The notes under the pieces were generated by a model, which saw only the letters and a program-made list of their open reading frames with translations, ran no database searches and was not told the DNA's origin. Shown one piece after another: positions 18,378 through 26,383 of a stretch of DNA of 64,000 nt. Source of the DNA: JAMQKA01 sp043951865 (GTDB taxonomy: Bacteria; Bacteroidota; Rhodothermia; Balneolales; Balneolaceae). Where the stretch lies: contig NZ_JBINJF010000003.1 of assembly GCF_043951865.1 (NCBI RefSeq), positions 62,001 through 126,000 of the forward strand. Reading direction: 5' to 3'. Made by a program: the position numbers and the translations under genes. Each line of letters starts with the position of its first letter. Position 1 is the stretch's first letter.

Positions 18378-19625
18378 TCACATCCTGTTTTTGGCCTCAA
18401 TCCATTTCGACATATACCGGGTGCTGGCCATTGTGTGATGCATCAGCATGCTCCCCGTAAAATTATGCCGCCGATGTTTTCCCAGGTTCTCCCTTACGTG
18501 CTGGATCCGGTCTGTAAAGGCCGGTTCAAACCTGCTCTTTCCAAAACGGGTGTTAACGATTTCCAGGCCGGTTACCTGGGCCTTTTCCCAGGCAGACCGG
18601 TTGGTATACAGCCGAACAGCAGCGGCGGCTATCTCCTCCGAACTTTGTGCTACCGCTCCCGGCCATTCCTTTTCTCCGTTGAGGCCTTCGGCCCCTACCG
18701 GGGTGGTTACGCTTGGGGTGCCGCACTGCATCGCCTCCACCAGCTTTCCTTTTAGTCCCGCGCCAAATCGCAGCGGGGCGAGGCAAACTTTGGCGCTGCG
18801 GACCACCGCCCGGGCGTCCGGGGTCCGTCCCTTTATGTGGAATCCCTCTCGGGGTTCATGCAAATCCGTTACCTGCCGGGACGGGTAGGCCCCGTACACA
18901 TGCAGTACCGCCTTTTTCTGCCTGCTCCTGATGCGAGGCCAGACTTCTGTTTTAAGGAATTGGACAGCGTCCCGGTTCGGCGGGTGACGAAAATTCCCCA
19001 TCGTAATGTAATGGGCGCGGTCGTCAAAGGTGGGCCATTCCTCGACCTGGGCCTGGTCAATGGGATTCAGCAAAAACGGCAGGTAATGGAGCAGCGATTC
19101 ATCCACCTGGAAATGGTCTGTCAACAGCTTCATTTCGTATTCAGAGATAATCAGCGAGAGATCACATCTCAGGATACTGGCAATTTCCCGCTTCGCCACC
19201 TCATCCTCCAACAAGTCGACTTCGGAAAAAGGCCGGTTTTCAAGTATCGCTCTTCTTCGGGCGCGGCGCAGGCAGTGCAGGTCTTCCGTATCCAGGATTC
19301 GGAGGGCACCGGGACAGTGCTCGGCCACCCGCCACCCAAACTGCTCTTCAACCACAAACCGGTCAAACATCACGACGTCCGGTTGCAGATTCTCAAGAAA
19401 GGTATCAAAACCGGAACTGTTAATCTCCACCGGCTGAGTGTCAATGCCCCGTTCTTGCAAGTCTGCAGCGTGCTCGCTCTCGGTGGCGGAACTGGCAAAG
19501 GTGATTTTCCATCCGTGCTCTTTGAATATGGAGATCAGCTGCATCATCCGGTGGCCAGCAGCCGAAGAGTTGGGCTCGGGCCATACATACCCGACAATGA
19601 GCAACCGTGGAATATTTTGTTTCAT
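18378..19625 (-). CDS. Glycosyltransferase, GT-B (group 1/4 type)
   Basis: 415 residues. The N-terminal half resembles a GT4-type acceptor domain (RLLIVGYVWPEPNSSAAGHR). The C-terminal donor-binding half contains ITMGNFRHPPNRDAV, FHIKGRTPDARAVV and the sugar-nucleotide region LAPLRFGAGLKGKLVEAMQC with GTPSVTTPVGAEGL. It probably transfers a sugar for a surface polysaccharide. It lies near the exopolysaccharide genes but alone, with no flippase or polymerase in the window. Confidence 0.8.
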   Translation of the reverse strand: MKQNIPRLLIVGYVWPEPNSSAAGHRMMQLISIFKEHGWKITFASSATESEHAADLQERGIDTQPVEINSSGFDTFLENLQPDVVMFDRFVVEEQFGWRVAEHCPGALRILDTEDLHCLRRARRRAILENRPFSEVDLLEDEVAKREIASILRCDLSLIISEYEMKLLTDHFQVDESLLHYLPFLLNPIDQAQVEEWPTFDDRAHYITMGNFRHPPNRDAVQFLKTEVWPRIRSRQKKAVLHVYGAYPSRQVTDLHEPREGFHIKGRTPDARAVVRSAKVCLAPLRFGAGLKGKLVEAMQCGTPSVTTPVGAEGLNGEKEWPGAVAQSSEEIAAAAVRLYTNRSAWEKAQVTGLEIVNTRFGKSRFEPAFTDRIQHVRENLGKHRRHNFTGSMLMHHTMASTRYMSKWIEAKNRM

Positions 19626-19687
19626 TATTTGGCAATTTCTGCTTTAGTAAAAATTATTCCAACAATATTATATTCGTCTATAATGAT

Positions 19688-19807
19688 AGAGACCTGTGCA
19701 TAATCTGCTATTTTGTTGGGAGGTAGTTCTACTACCGACTTTATTGACCTTTAACGGGAGTCCAACTCCCTCAGACCAAGGAATTGAGGGTTTTACAAAA
19801 CCCTCTG
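19688..19807 (+). repeat. Palindromic interspersed repeat, copy A
   Basis: One of six ~120-bp copies. It contains hairpin 1 (GGTAGTTCTACTACC) and hairpin 2 (GGGAGTCCAACTCCC, mismatched in the loop) and ends in GAGGGTTTTACAAAACCCTC. Orientation is the same as copies D and F. It lies in the divergent region between the glycosyltransferase and thioredoxin genes; nothing else was found in that 340-bp gap. Confidence 0.85.
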
Positions 19808-19966
19808 ATAAAAATTAAGTAACCGATCCTAATTTTTTACACATACGTATCGCATATTGTAGGATTTTCACCGTCATGCGGGGCTCGGTTTCAACCGCAG
19901 CAGCTTATTCCAAATCATCATACTTTACCACGAAAGAAATATCAATTTTAATTGAACATCGACATT

Positions 19967-20281
19967 ATGGAAACGGATAAAAAAACAACCTCATTCACCG
20001 ATTTAATCAACAGCGACACCCCGGTCCTGGTTGATTTCCATGCCGACTGGTGCGGTCCCTGCAAGATGATGAAGCCGATCCTCAAGGATCTCAAAAAACG
20101 GGTTGGCGATGATGCCATGATCATCAAGGTTGATGTTGATGCGAACCAGCAGGCAGCTATGAAATACCAGGTCCGCAGCGTACCCACCCTGATCCTTTTT
20201 AAAAACGGGGAGATAAAATGGAGACAGGCCGGCGTTGTACAGGCCGGTCCTCTGGAAAAAATTATCAACGACCACAAATAA
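19967..20281 (+). CDS. Thioredoxin
   Basis: 104 residues from the ATG at 19967 (a TTG at 19952 would add five). The active site is the classical WCGPC within VDFHADWCGPCKMM, and the cis-proline region is SVPTLILFKNGE. It is a cytoplasmic disulfide reductase: no signal peptide is present. Length and motifs are those of ordinary TrxA. It is monocistronic and divergent from the glycosyltransferase. Confidence 0.93.
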   Translation: METDKKTTSFTDLINSDTPVLVDFHADWCGPCKMMKPILKDLKKRVGDDAMIIKVDVDANQQAAMKYQVRSVPTLILFKNGEIKWRQAGVVQAGPLEKIINDHK

Positions 20282-20375
20282 GCTGAGGCAGTTAGTTACC
20301 GGGCAACGGCCCTTTTAAAATTACCTATTTTGAGGAGCTTTTCTATTCCATCCAGAGGACTTTGCAAGTTATTGC

Positions 20376-21308
20376 CTACAGACCTTCCACAAAATCTACC
20401 ATTCTCTCCCGCCCTTCCTCATCCGGCAGTCGCCCGTACCCTGCCCCCATGTTGTCCACCAGGTGTTCCGGATTGGAAGTGCCCGGGATGACACAGGTTA
20501 CCGCCGGATGGGAAAGAATATATTTAAGAAAGAACTGGCCCCAGCTGTTGATATCATATTCCCTTTCAGCCCAGGTGGGAACCTTCCTGCCGCCTACAGC
20601 CCCAAACAGCGACCCGCCCTCGTACGGCTCGTTGACAAGGACCGCCACTCCATGTTCTCGTGCCGTGTTGAGTAGGTTGCGCTCCGCACTGCGGGTTCGG
20701 ATCGAATAGTTAAACTGTACGAAATCTATATCTTCTGTTTTAACGATCTCTTCCAGGCGGCTGTGTGACGATACGGTATGATGCGTCACCCCGATATACC
20801 GAATCCGCCCCTGTTCTCTCCAGTCCTTAAGGGTCAGCAGGTGGGTTTGCCAGTCCAGCAGGTTATGTACCTGCATCAGGTCGATCGTATCCCGGCGCAT
20901 ACGCCGCATCGAGGTCTCCATCTGGCTGATACCCGCCTGCCGGCCGGTAGTCCACACCTTCGTGGCATAGAAGAATTCGTCAGCGATTCCAAGATCGGCT
21001 GTCAAGTCGCCAATAACCGTTTCCGCACGGCCGTACATCGGAGATGAGTCGATCACCTTGCCTCCCTCTTTGGCCATCAGCCTGAGGACTTCGCGAAGGG
21101 GTCTCCGCTCCGATTCTGACTTGCCCACGTCAAACTGGATCCATGTACCCAGGCCTACGACCGGTATCTCTTCTCCGGAAGAGGGGATTTTTCTTCTGCG
21201 CATGGTGGTTTCCCGGCTAAACAATGGTTGAAAAGGCTGAACCATTAGCCCGATGCCGGTCACTCCCAAGCGCTTTAACAGCTCGCGGCGTGTAATCCTC
21301 GATTCCAT
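20376..21308 (-). CDS. Aldo/keto reductase with Tat-like signal
   Basis: 310 residues. The N-terminus has a twin-arginine-like motif (ITRRELLKRLG) before a hydrophobic stretch, suggesting export. The AKR fold follows: VIDSSPMYGRAE contains the catalytic Asp/Tyr pair, FFYATKVWTTG the Lys, and IDLMQVHNL the His. The NADPH end is LSHPAVTCVIPGTSNPEHL. An exported AKR is less usual because the cofactor is normally cytoplasmic, although such Tat-dependent members exist in Bacteroidota. The substrate is unknown. Confidence 0.85.
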   Translation of the reverse strand: MESRITRRELLKRLGVTGIGLMVQPFQPLFSRETTMRRRKIPSSGEEIPVVGLGTWIQFDVGKSESERRPLREVLRLMAKEGGKVIDSSPMYGRAETVIGDLTADLGIADEFFYATKVWTTGRQAGISQMETSMRRMRRDTIDLMQVHNLLDWQTHLLTLKDWREQGRIRYIGVTHHTVSSHSRLEEIVKTEDIDFVQFNYSIRTRSAERNLLNTAREHGVAVLVNEPYEGGSLFGAVGGRKVPTWAEREYDINSWGQFFLKYILSHPAVTCVIPGTSNPEHLVDNMGAGYGRLPDEEGRERMVDFVEGL

Positions 21309-21360
21309 AATACATATTCTAAATTATGTGTCTGATTAAACGTTTGTGAAATCTCATTTT

Positions 21361-21475
21361 CAGAGAGCTTTGAAAAATCCTCAGTTCCTCGTTCTGAAGT
21401 TGTACTCCCATTTAAAAGACCTGCAAAGTGGTGCAACCACCTCCCAGCAAAATAGCAGGTTCTGCAAAGATCCCT
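21361..21475 (-). repeat. Palindromic interspersed repeat, copy B
   Basis: Minus-orientation copy. On the minus strand hairpin 1 reads GGTGGTTGCACCAC, with A-to-G and T-to-C changes on opposite arms compared with copy D, so pairing is retained. Hairpin 2 is decayed (GGGAGTACAACTTCA). It sits just downstream of the CPBP protease gene end. Confidence 0.8.
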
Positions 21476-21493
21476 GTTAACAAAACCGTGCCC

Positions 21494-22123
21494 TCACGGC
21501 GTTTGCCCGGACCGACTCATAGATCCATCGGCCACCAGGTACAGCATAATCAGGTCATATACGGCATGAGCTGTCATCGCCGCAGCCAGACCCGCATATT
21601 CAAAAAGATATCCCAGTCCCATGCTGAGACCAAACATCATGGCACCGAAGACCCAATGTCCTGGTTTCTGAAATTTGAAGTAGCCGTGGATACCGACAAA
21701 GATCACAGACGTGACCCAAATGCCAAGCAGGGGCTGAATGGCTCCGCGGAACAGGAGCTCCTCCCCTGTCCCGGCAAACAGGGAGAGCTGAACACAGTCA
21801 AACTTTGTCAACGGCGTATTTTTAAGTGCCCGAACAATGTAGAAGTCGTCAAGGACGCCGGCGACCGGCGGCCTTTTAATCAGGAGCGTGACGACTGCAG
21901 CCCCCGCACCTCCCGCAACCGCACCGGTCCACAACTGGTTACTTAAAGAGAAGCCGTGTTCAAATGCAGAAACAAGTTCAGTTTTGTGAAAAAAATAGAA
22001 TATGAGCCAGGCCAGCAACAAATACACAACCGCAGACCCGACCGAAAGGAGCAGTAAATTGCGTTTCGGAATCTGCAGGTGTCTCCCGGGCTCATCATTT
22101 ATATCTGGTTTGTCAGTCATCAA
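21494..22123 (-). CDS. CPBP-family intramembrane metalloprotease
   Basis: 209 residues with about five hydrophobic segments. The glutamate motif GTGEELLFRGAIQPLLG (EExxxR) and later histidines (VGIHGYF and MTAHAVYD) match the CPBP/Rce1 (Abi) glutamic protease family in the membrane. Physiological substrates of bacterial members are mostly unknown. It is a single gene upstream of the aldo/keto reductase on the same strand, separated from it by a repeat. Confidence 0.85.
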   Translation of the reverse strand: MMTDKPDINDEPGRHLQIPKRNLLLLSVGSAVVYLLLAWLIFYFFHKTELVSAFEHGFSLSNQLWTGAVAGGAGAAVVTLLIKRPPVAGVLDDFYIVRALKNTPLTKFDCVQLSLFAGTGEELLFRGAIQPLLGIWVTSVIFVGIHGYFKFQKPGHWVFGAMMFGLSMGLGYLFEYAGLAAAMTAHAVYDLIMLYLVADGSMSRSGQTP

Positions 22124-22559
22124 TGGTGTCGATTTCCTGGTATTTTTCCCCGATTCAGGCAGCTTTAATTTAATGTATTCTGCGGTTAACTTTTTGCCCG
22201 CTCTCTGCTGGAAAGGAACCGATCACCACAGTAGGGGAAACGCCCACAATGAGGTCGGGAATAACATGCTTAACCTTTGTCTGTCTATCACCTATTGTTA
22301 GTGTCAATAAAACAGGTCAGCCCGGGGCAACCCTTGAGCGCTGATACCGGAAAAGTAGATGTTGCGTAATACAACCTCGCTCTGTTTAATTTCGTACTTC
22401 AAAGTATCGGTTCAATCATAATCCTTCATGATTTTCCTGGTTCTTTTTCCTCATGAATTGTTTAACTGTACATTGGGGAACAGCCAGGGGAAATGGGGAG
22501 GGGACTGGAATTGCAAGAAAACGGCAGTACAACAAAATCATAAAGATTCAGAATTCTGA
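22124..22559. other. Divergent intergenic region, 436 bp
   Basis: It separates the CPBP gene (minus) from the RsbW-GNAT operon (plus). The only clear structure is a perfect 16-bp palindrome at its right edge (see 22546-22561). No RNA gene, terminator or repeat copy was seen. Confidence 0.4.
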
Positions 22560-22561
22560 AT
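22546..22561. promoter_or_regulatory. Perfect 16-bp palindrome overlapping a start codon
   Basis: ATTCAGAATTCTGAAT is its own reverse complement and its last two bases are the first two of the ATG (22560-22562) of the RsbW-GNAT gene. It could be a dimeric-repressor operator, or in RNA a small structure over the initiation site. No second copy was noticed in the window. Function is inferred only from position. Confidence 0.35.
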
Positions 22562-24029
22562 GGAAGCTTATTTATACCTGGAAGCTCACATAAAGGCGAT
22601 TGAGCCGGTGACCGACTTTACCTACAAATGGTGCACCAGCATGGGGATGCAGCCGGATGAAGCCGCGCGATTCAGCCTTGCGGTGGATGAACTGCTGACC
22701 GACATGATTCTTTTCGCCTATCCCGATACCGACGGTTACATGGAGCTCTGGTTTCGCTACTCTCTTCCTCAGCTCGAGATTATCATACAGGAGTCCGGGG
22801 AGCCGTTCGCCCCCGACAACTACCAATACTCGCGGAAGAAAGCCCTGGACAGCGGTGATTTTGAAGGGGCCGGGCTGGAACTGGTTCGCAATTTGACCGA
22901 TCATTTCCTCTTCCTGAACCGTGGCCGTGACGGCAAGGAGTTTCGGCTGGCCAAGCAGCTGACAGAACAGAGCTACTCGAACTTACAAAAGGAGGAGACT
23001 GCCGGGCCCGACGCCCCAAAGCAGAAAGAAACAGAATACACCTTAGACTCCGTAACCAAAGAAGATGCCGAAGATATTGCCAAACTCATCTACCGGTCAT
23101 ACGACTACTCCTACAGCAAGGAAGACCTCTATTTCCCGAAACAGAATGAGCTGGCGATTGAGCACGGGAAGAAGTTCGGTACCATCGTGCGAACGGGCAG
23201 CGGCCGACCGGCAGGCTATTTTGCCGTTATCAAAGCCCCCGACTCCCTGGTCGGTGAAGTGGGAGAAGCGGTCGTTTCTCCGCCACACCGCAAACAGGGG
23301 CTGATGAAACGGATGATGGGCAGACTGATCAAAATGAGCAGAGAGAGGGGCCTCCAGGGCCTGTATGGGCTCGCACTGACCGTCCACACGATCAGCCAGA
23401 AAGTGAATCACTCCTTCGGGTTTGGCAGCACGGCACTGCTGGTGGCGGTCACCCGCGGCTCCGGGCACCAGGATAGTACTGCGGGCAACACCCAGCCCAA
23501 ATCGATCCTGGTCGATTTCCTGCCACTGGTCGACCAGTGGAACCGGACCATTGTTCTGCCGGACCGTTACCGCGGAATCCTCCGCCAGATCTACCGGCAG
23601 TTTGAAAAAACCTGCACTCTGGAAGAACCCGCAACTCCCGGCCCGCAAGGCCAAAGCGAGACCGAGATGAATCTGGAATTCACCTATAAAAACAAGACGG
23701 CCACCGTGGTGGTCTCCAGTATCGGCAACCAGTTTATTACTGCCGCCGAAAGCATGATGCGCAGCCTGGCAGAGGTGGACCTCCACGCCATCTATTTCGA
23801 TATTCCATTGCAGGATTCCCCCAACAGCGAGGCCGTGGAGTGGCTTCGCAGGAACCGGTTCATTTTTGCGGGCCTGATGCCGATGAACCACCGGGAGCAG
23901 GACTACCTCCGCATGCAGAAACTCCTGGTTCCGATCAATTTTGACCTGATTGAGGTCTATTCGGATACGGCCCGGAACATAAAAACCTTTATCAAGGATG
24001 AATATAATGCAGTATACCAGGAGCAATAG
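22560..24029 (+). CDS. Degenerate RsbW-like domain fused to GNAT acetyltransferase
   Basis: 489 residues. Residues 1-135 align by eye with HATPase_c_2/RsbW anti-sigma kinases, but key positions differ: the N box is AVDELLTDMILFAY with Asp48 where Asn is expected, and the G1 box is IQESGEPF rather than DxGxG; the G2 box (GAGLELVRNL, 103-112) is kept. Residues about 160-305 form a GNAT domain with VVSPPHRKQGLMKRMM as the acetyl-CoA loop. Residues about 315-489 hold a further domain (LHAIYFDIPLQD, RFIFAGLMPM). It overlaps the STAS gene, so the pair is translationally coupled. ATP binding may be lost. Confidence 0.75.
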   Translation: MEAYLYLEAHIKAIEPVTDFTYKWCTSMGMQPDEAARFSLAVDELLTDMILFAYPDTDGYMELWFRYSLPQLEIIIQESGEPFAPDNYQYSRKKALDSGDFEGAGLELVRNLTDHFLFLNRGRDGKEFRLAKQLTEQSYSNLQKEETAGPDAPKQKETEYTLDSVTKEDAEDIAKLIYRSYDYSYSKEDLYFPKQNELAIEHGKKFGTIVRTGSGRPAGYFAVIKAPDSLVGEVGEAVVSPPHRKQGLMKRMMGRLIKMSRERGLQGLYGLALTVHTISQKVNHSFGFGSTALLVAVTRGSGHQDSTAGNTQPKSILVDFLPLVDQWNRTIVLPDRYRGILRQIYRQFEKTCTLEEPATPGPQGQSETEMNLEFTYKNKTATVVVSSIGNQFITAAESMMRSLAEVDLHAIYFDIPLQDSPNSEAVEWLRRNRFIFAGLMPMNHREQDYLRMQKLLVPINFDLIEVYSDTARNIKTFIKDEYNAVYQEQ

Positions 24030-24291
24030 TCGACTGACCGTACAACTTGAAAGCGATTTCAACCTGAATGCAGTGCGAGAAATCAAGACATTGTGGGACG
24101 GGCGGAAAGAGCTGCATGTTGACCTTCAGCAAGCACGATTTGTTAATACCGAGGCTGTCATATTCATCCACAAGCTGCTCCAAGGTCGCACCAGAGTGCG
24201 ACTGAAAAATCCCCCGAAAATCTTTTTCGAAGTACTGCACATTTTGGGCCTGCACGAAATCTGGGATCTTGAAAACATCATACAGCGGTAA
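23998..24291 (+). CDS. STAS-domain protein with altered phosphorylation site
   Basis: 97 residues. The fold pattern is that of anti-sigma antagonists (LTVQLESDFNLNAVREIKTL; LHVDLQQARFVNTEAVIFI; IFFEVLHILGLHEIW). Where SpoIIAA/RsbV have Asp-Ser-Ser-Gly, this has Asn50-Thr51-Glu52-Ala53, so the usual phospho-serine is replaced. ATG at 23998 lies 32 bases inside the preceding gene; ATG at 24007 is an alternative. Together with the degenerate RsbW domain upstream it suggests a partner pair that no longer switches by phosphorylation, or uses Thr. Confidence 0.7.
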   Translation: MNIMQYTRSNSRLTVQLESDFNLNAVREIKTLWDGRKELHVDLQQARFVNTEAVIFIHKLLQGRTRVRLKNPPKIFFEVLHILGLHEIWDLENIIQR

Positions 24292-24308
24292 CTCAAACAC
24301 CCATCACT

Positions 24309-24911
24309 ATGGAAAACAATGATCAGTCAACCGTCTCCCTTGACCTGGAAACGCTCTGGGATCACGTCTTTACCGTGCATCCCCTTGTAATCATCGGGTC
24401 AATGGACGACGAGGAAACCCCAAACTTTGCTCCAAAACATATGGCGTTCCCGGTAGGGTGGGATCGTTATTTCGGATTTGTCTGCACCCCGGCCCACAGT
24501 ACCTACCAGAATATCAGGAATTTTGACGAGTTTACGGTTACCTATCCCAAACCCGATCAAGTCATTTTTACCAGCCTGACCGCCACCCGGCGCCGGGAGG
24601 ATGATACCAAGCCCGAGCTTGAAACCATCCCGCGTTTTGCGGCATCAACCGTGGCGCCCTTCTTCCTAAAAGAGGGATACTTCTATCTTGAATGCCGACT
24701 GCACAACATTATTGACGGTTTTGGGGAGAACAGCCTTATCCTGGGTGAAGTGGTGAAGGCGCATGCTGATGAGAACTATATCCGGAAAAATGCACGTGAC
24801 GACAATGAATTGATCTATAATCATCCTCTCATGGCCTACCTGAACCCGGGGCGTTTTGCGGTCGTGAATGAATCGCAGGCATTCCCATTCCCGAAAAAAT
24901 TCAGGAAATAA
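24309..24911 (+). CDS. Flavin reductase-like FMN-binding protein
   Basis: 200 residues. The pattern PLVIIGSMDDEETPNFAPKHMAFPVGW followed by FGFVCTPAHSTYQNI matches the flavin reductase-like (split beta-barrel, DIM6/NTAB) family that binds FMN. HNIIDGFGENSLILGEVV is the typical late strand. It probably carries out flavin-dependent redox chemistry in the cytoplasm. It lies 17 bases after the STAS gene and 3 bases before the M20 peptidase, so all four genes look like one operon. Confidence 0.75.
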   Translation: MENNDQSTVSLDLETLWDHVFTVHPLVIIGSMDDEETPNFAPKHMAFPVGWDRYFGFVCTPAHSTYQNIRNFDEFTVTYPKPDQVIFTSLTATRRREDDTKPELETIPRFAASTVAPFFLKEGYFYLECRLHNIIDGFGENSLILGEVVKAHADENYIRKNARDDNELIYNHPLMAYLNPGRFAVVNESQAFPFPKKFRK

Positions 24912-24914
24912 TCG

Positions 24915-26087
24915 ATGGTTGATCAAGATACGGCAACACGTATTTTAAAAACCTGCCAGGAGGAGGAATCCTGGTTCCTGGACCTGCTGGAGCAGCTGGT
25001 AAAGATAGAAACACCACCCCACGAGCCGCATTCACACCGCACCCTGTTCGAGCAGATCCAGAGTGTATTGACCGACCTGAACTTTACGAGCTCGGTTTAC
25101 CCGGGGGATACCAGCGGAGGACAGCTTTATGCGCGGCCATCGCCCCCCCAGGCAGGCGGGTACCAGCTGATGCTTGGCCATATCGATACCGTCTGGCCGG
25201 CGGGAACCCTCGAGAGCATGCCGTTCGCCCGGAATGGAAATGTCATCACCGGTCCCGGCATCTACGACATGAAAGCCGGCGTCACCATGATGCTGACAGC
25301 CCTGAAAGTGCTAAAAGAACTCGGTATCGATCCGCCTCTTCAACCGATCCTTTTCATAAATTCAGACGAGGAAACCGGCAGTACCGATTCCAAAAAACGG
25401 ATCACCTGGCTGGCCCGGGTCGTACATCGGGTGTTTGTACTTGAACCGTCGATGGGCAGGGACGGGAGGATTAAAACACGCCGCAAGGGAGTGGGACACT
25501 TTGTACTGCGGGTTACCGGGAAATCCTCCCACGCCGGACTGGAACCGGAAAAGGGACGGAGCGCGATCCTCGAACTTTCGTACCTGATCCAGCAGCTTTT
25601 TCAGCTAAATGACCCGGAACACGGCATTACCGTCAACGTGGGCAAAGTTGACGGGGGTATCCGAACGAACGTAGTGGCCCCGGAAAGCTCGGCTGATGTC
25701 GACGTCCGCGTCCTGAACAAGAAAGATGCCCGGAAAATTGAAGAAGCAATCAAAAACTTGTCCCCCTCCACCCCGGAGGTATCGGTGGATATTTCGGGAG
25801 GATTCGGCCGCGAGCCGATGACCCAAAACGAGCGTAATCGCCGGTTATGGCACACCGCCAAAGCCCACGGCCGCTTGCTGGGGATGGAGCTCAAACAAGC
25901 CACTTCCGGCGGTGCTTCGGACGGCAACCTGACCAGCCAGCATGCCGCCACCCTGGACGGCCTCGGAGCCGTTGGCGAAGGAGCACACAGTCCGGATGAA
26001 AAAATATTCCTGGAAGAGACGGTCCGGCGCACGGCTCTGCTTGCCCTGCTCCTTTTGACGCCCGACCCGGAAAAATTCACAGGTTGA
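24915..26087 (+). CDS. M20 family metallopeptidase (carboxypeptidase G2-like)
   Basis: 390 residues. Zinc ligands and catalytic residues are visible: GHIDTVWP (His, Asp), YDMKAG (bridging Asp), NSDEETGS (catalytic Glu and ligand Glu), LEPSMG (Glu) and EGAHSPDE (final His). A dimerisation domain lies between (GHFVLRVTGKSSHAG). Substrates are acyl- or peptidyl-amino acids. No signal peptide is seen, so it is probably cytoplasmic. It is the last gene of the four-gene operon, starting 3 bases after the flavin reductase-like gene. Confidence 0.88.
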   Translation: MVDQDTATRILKTCQEEESWFLDLLEQLVKIETPPHEPHSHRTLFEQIQSVLTDLNFTSSVYPGDTSGGQLYARPSPPQAGGYQLMLGHIDTVWPAGTLESMPFARNGNVITGPGIYDMKAGVTMMLTALKVLKELGIDPPLQPILFINSDEETGSTDSKKRITWLARVVHRVFVLEPSMGRDGRIKTRRKGVGHFVLRVTGKSSHAGLEPEKGRSAILELSYLIQQLFQLNDPEHGITVNVGKVDGGIRTNVVAPESSADVDVRVLNKKDARKIEEAIKNLSPSTPEVSVDISGGFGREPMTQNERNRRLWHTAKAHGRLLGMELKQATSGGASDGNLTSQHAATLDGLGAVGEGAHSPDEKIFLEETVRRTALLALLLLTPDPEKFTG

Positions 26088-26108
26088 CCGCAGAAGCTTT
26101 ATTTTACT

Positions 26109-26226
26109 TAGGGTTTCGCAAAACCCTTAAATCTTCGTTCTGAGGAAGTTGTACTCCCGTTTAAAGGTCACCAAGGTCGGTGGTACAACCCCTCCCAACA
26201 AAATAGCAGATTCTGCAAAGATTCCT
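26109..26226 (-). repeat. Palindromic interspersed repeat, copy C
   Basis: Minus-orientation copy between the M20 peptidase and MgtC-like genes. On the minus strand it reads GGGAGGGGTTGTACCACC for hairpin 1 and GGGAGTACAACTTCC for hairpin 2, each with one mismatch. The outer ends GGGTTTCGCAAAACCC and TTCTGCAAAG are recognisable. Confidence 0.8.
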
Positions 26227-26383
26227 TACTATTCTTAACCTCGGCATTCGGTATAATAATCCGACCTTCATCATTTTATTGCACAATAACCGGAGACAGA
26301 ACGAACGCGCATATATTCCGGATTTAAATCAGCGATGGGGAAAACCAAAACTCCCGATCATCAAATGTAAATCGGTATTATAG

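Noticed and set aside
20296..20380. Another copy of the palindromic repeat after thioredoxin
   Set aside because: Only short pieces (ATTTTGAGGAG, GGACTTTGCAAG) resemble the repeat and the hairpins are missing.
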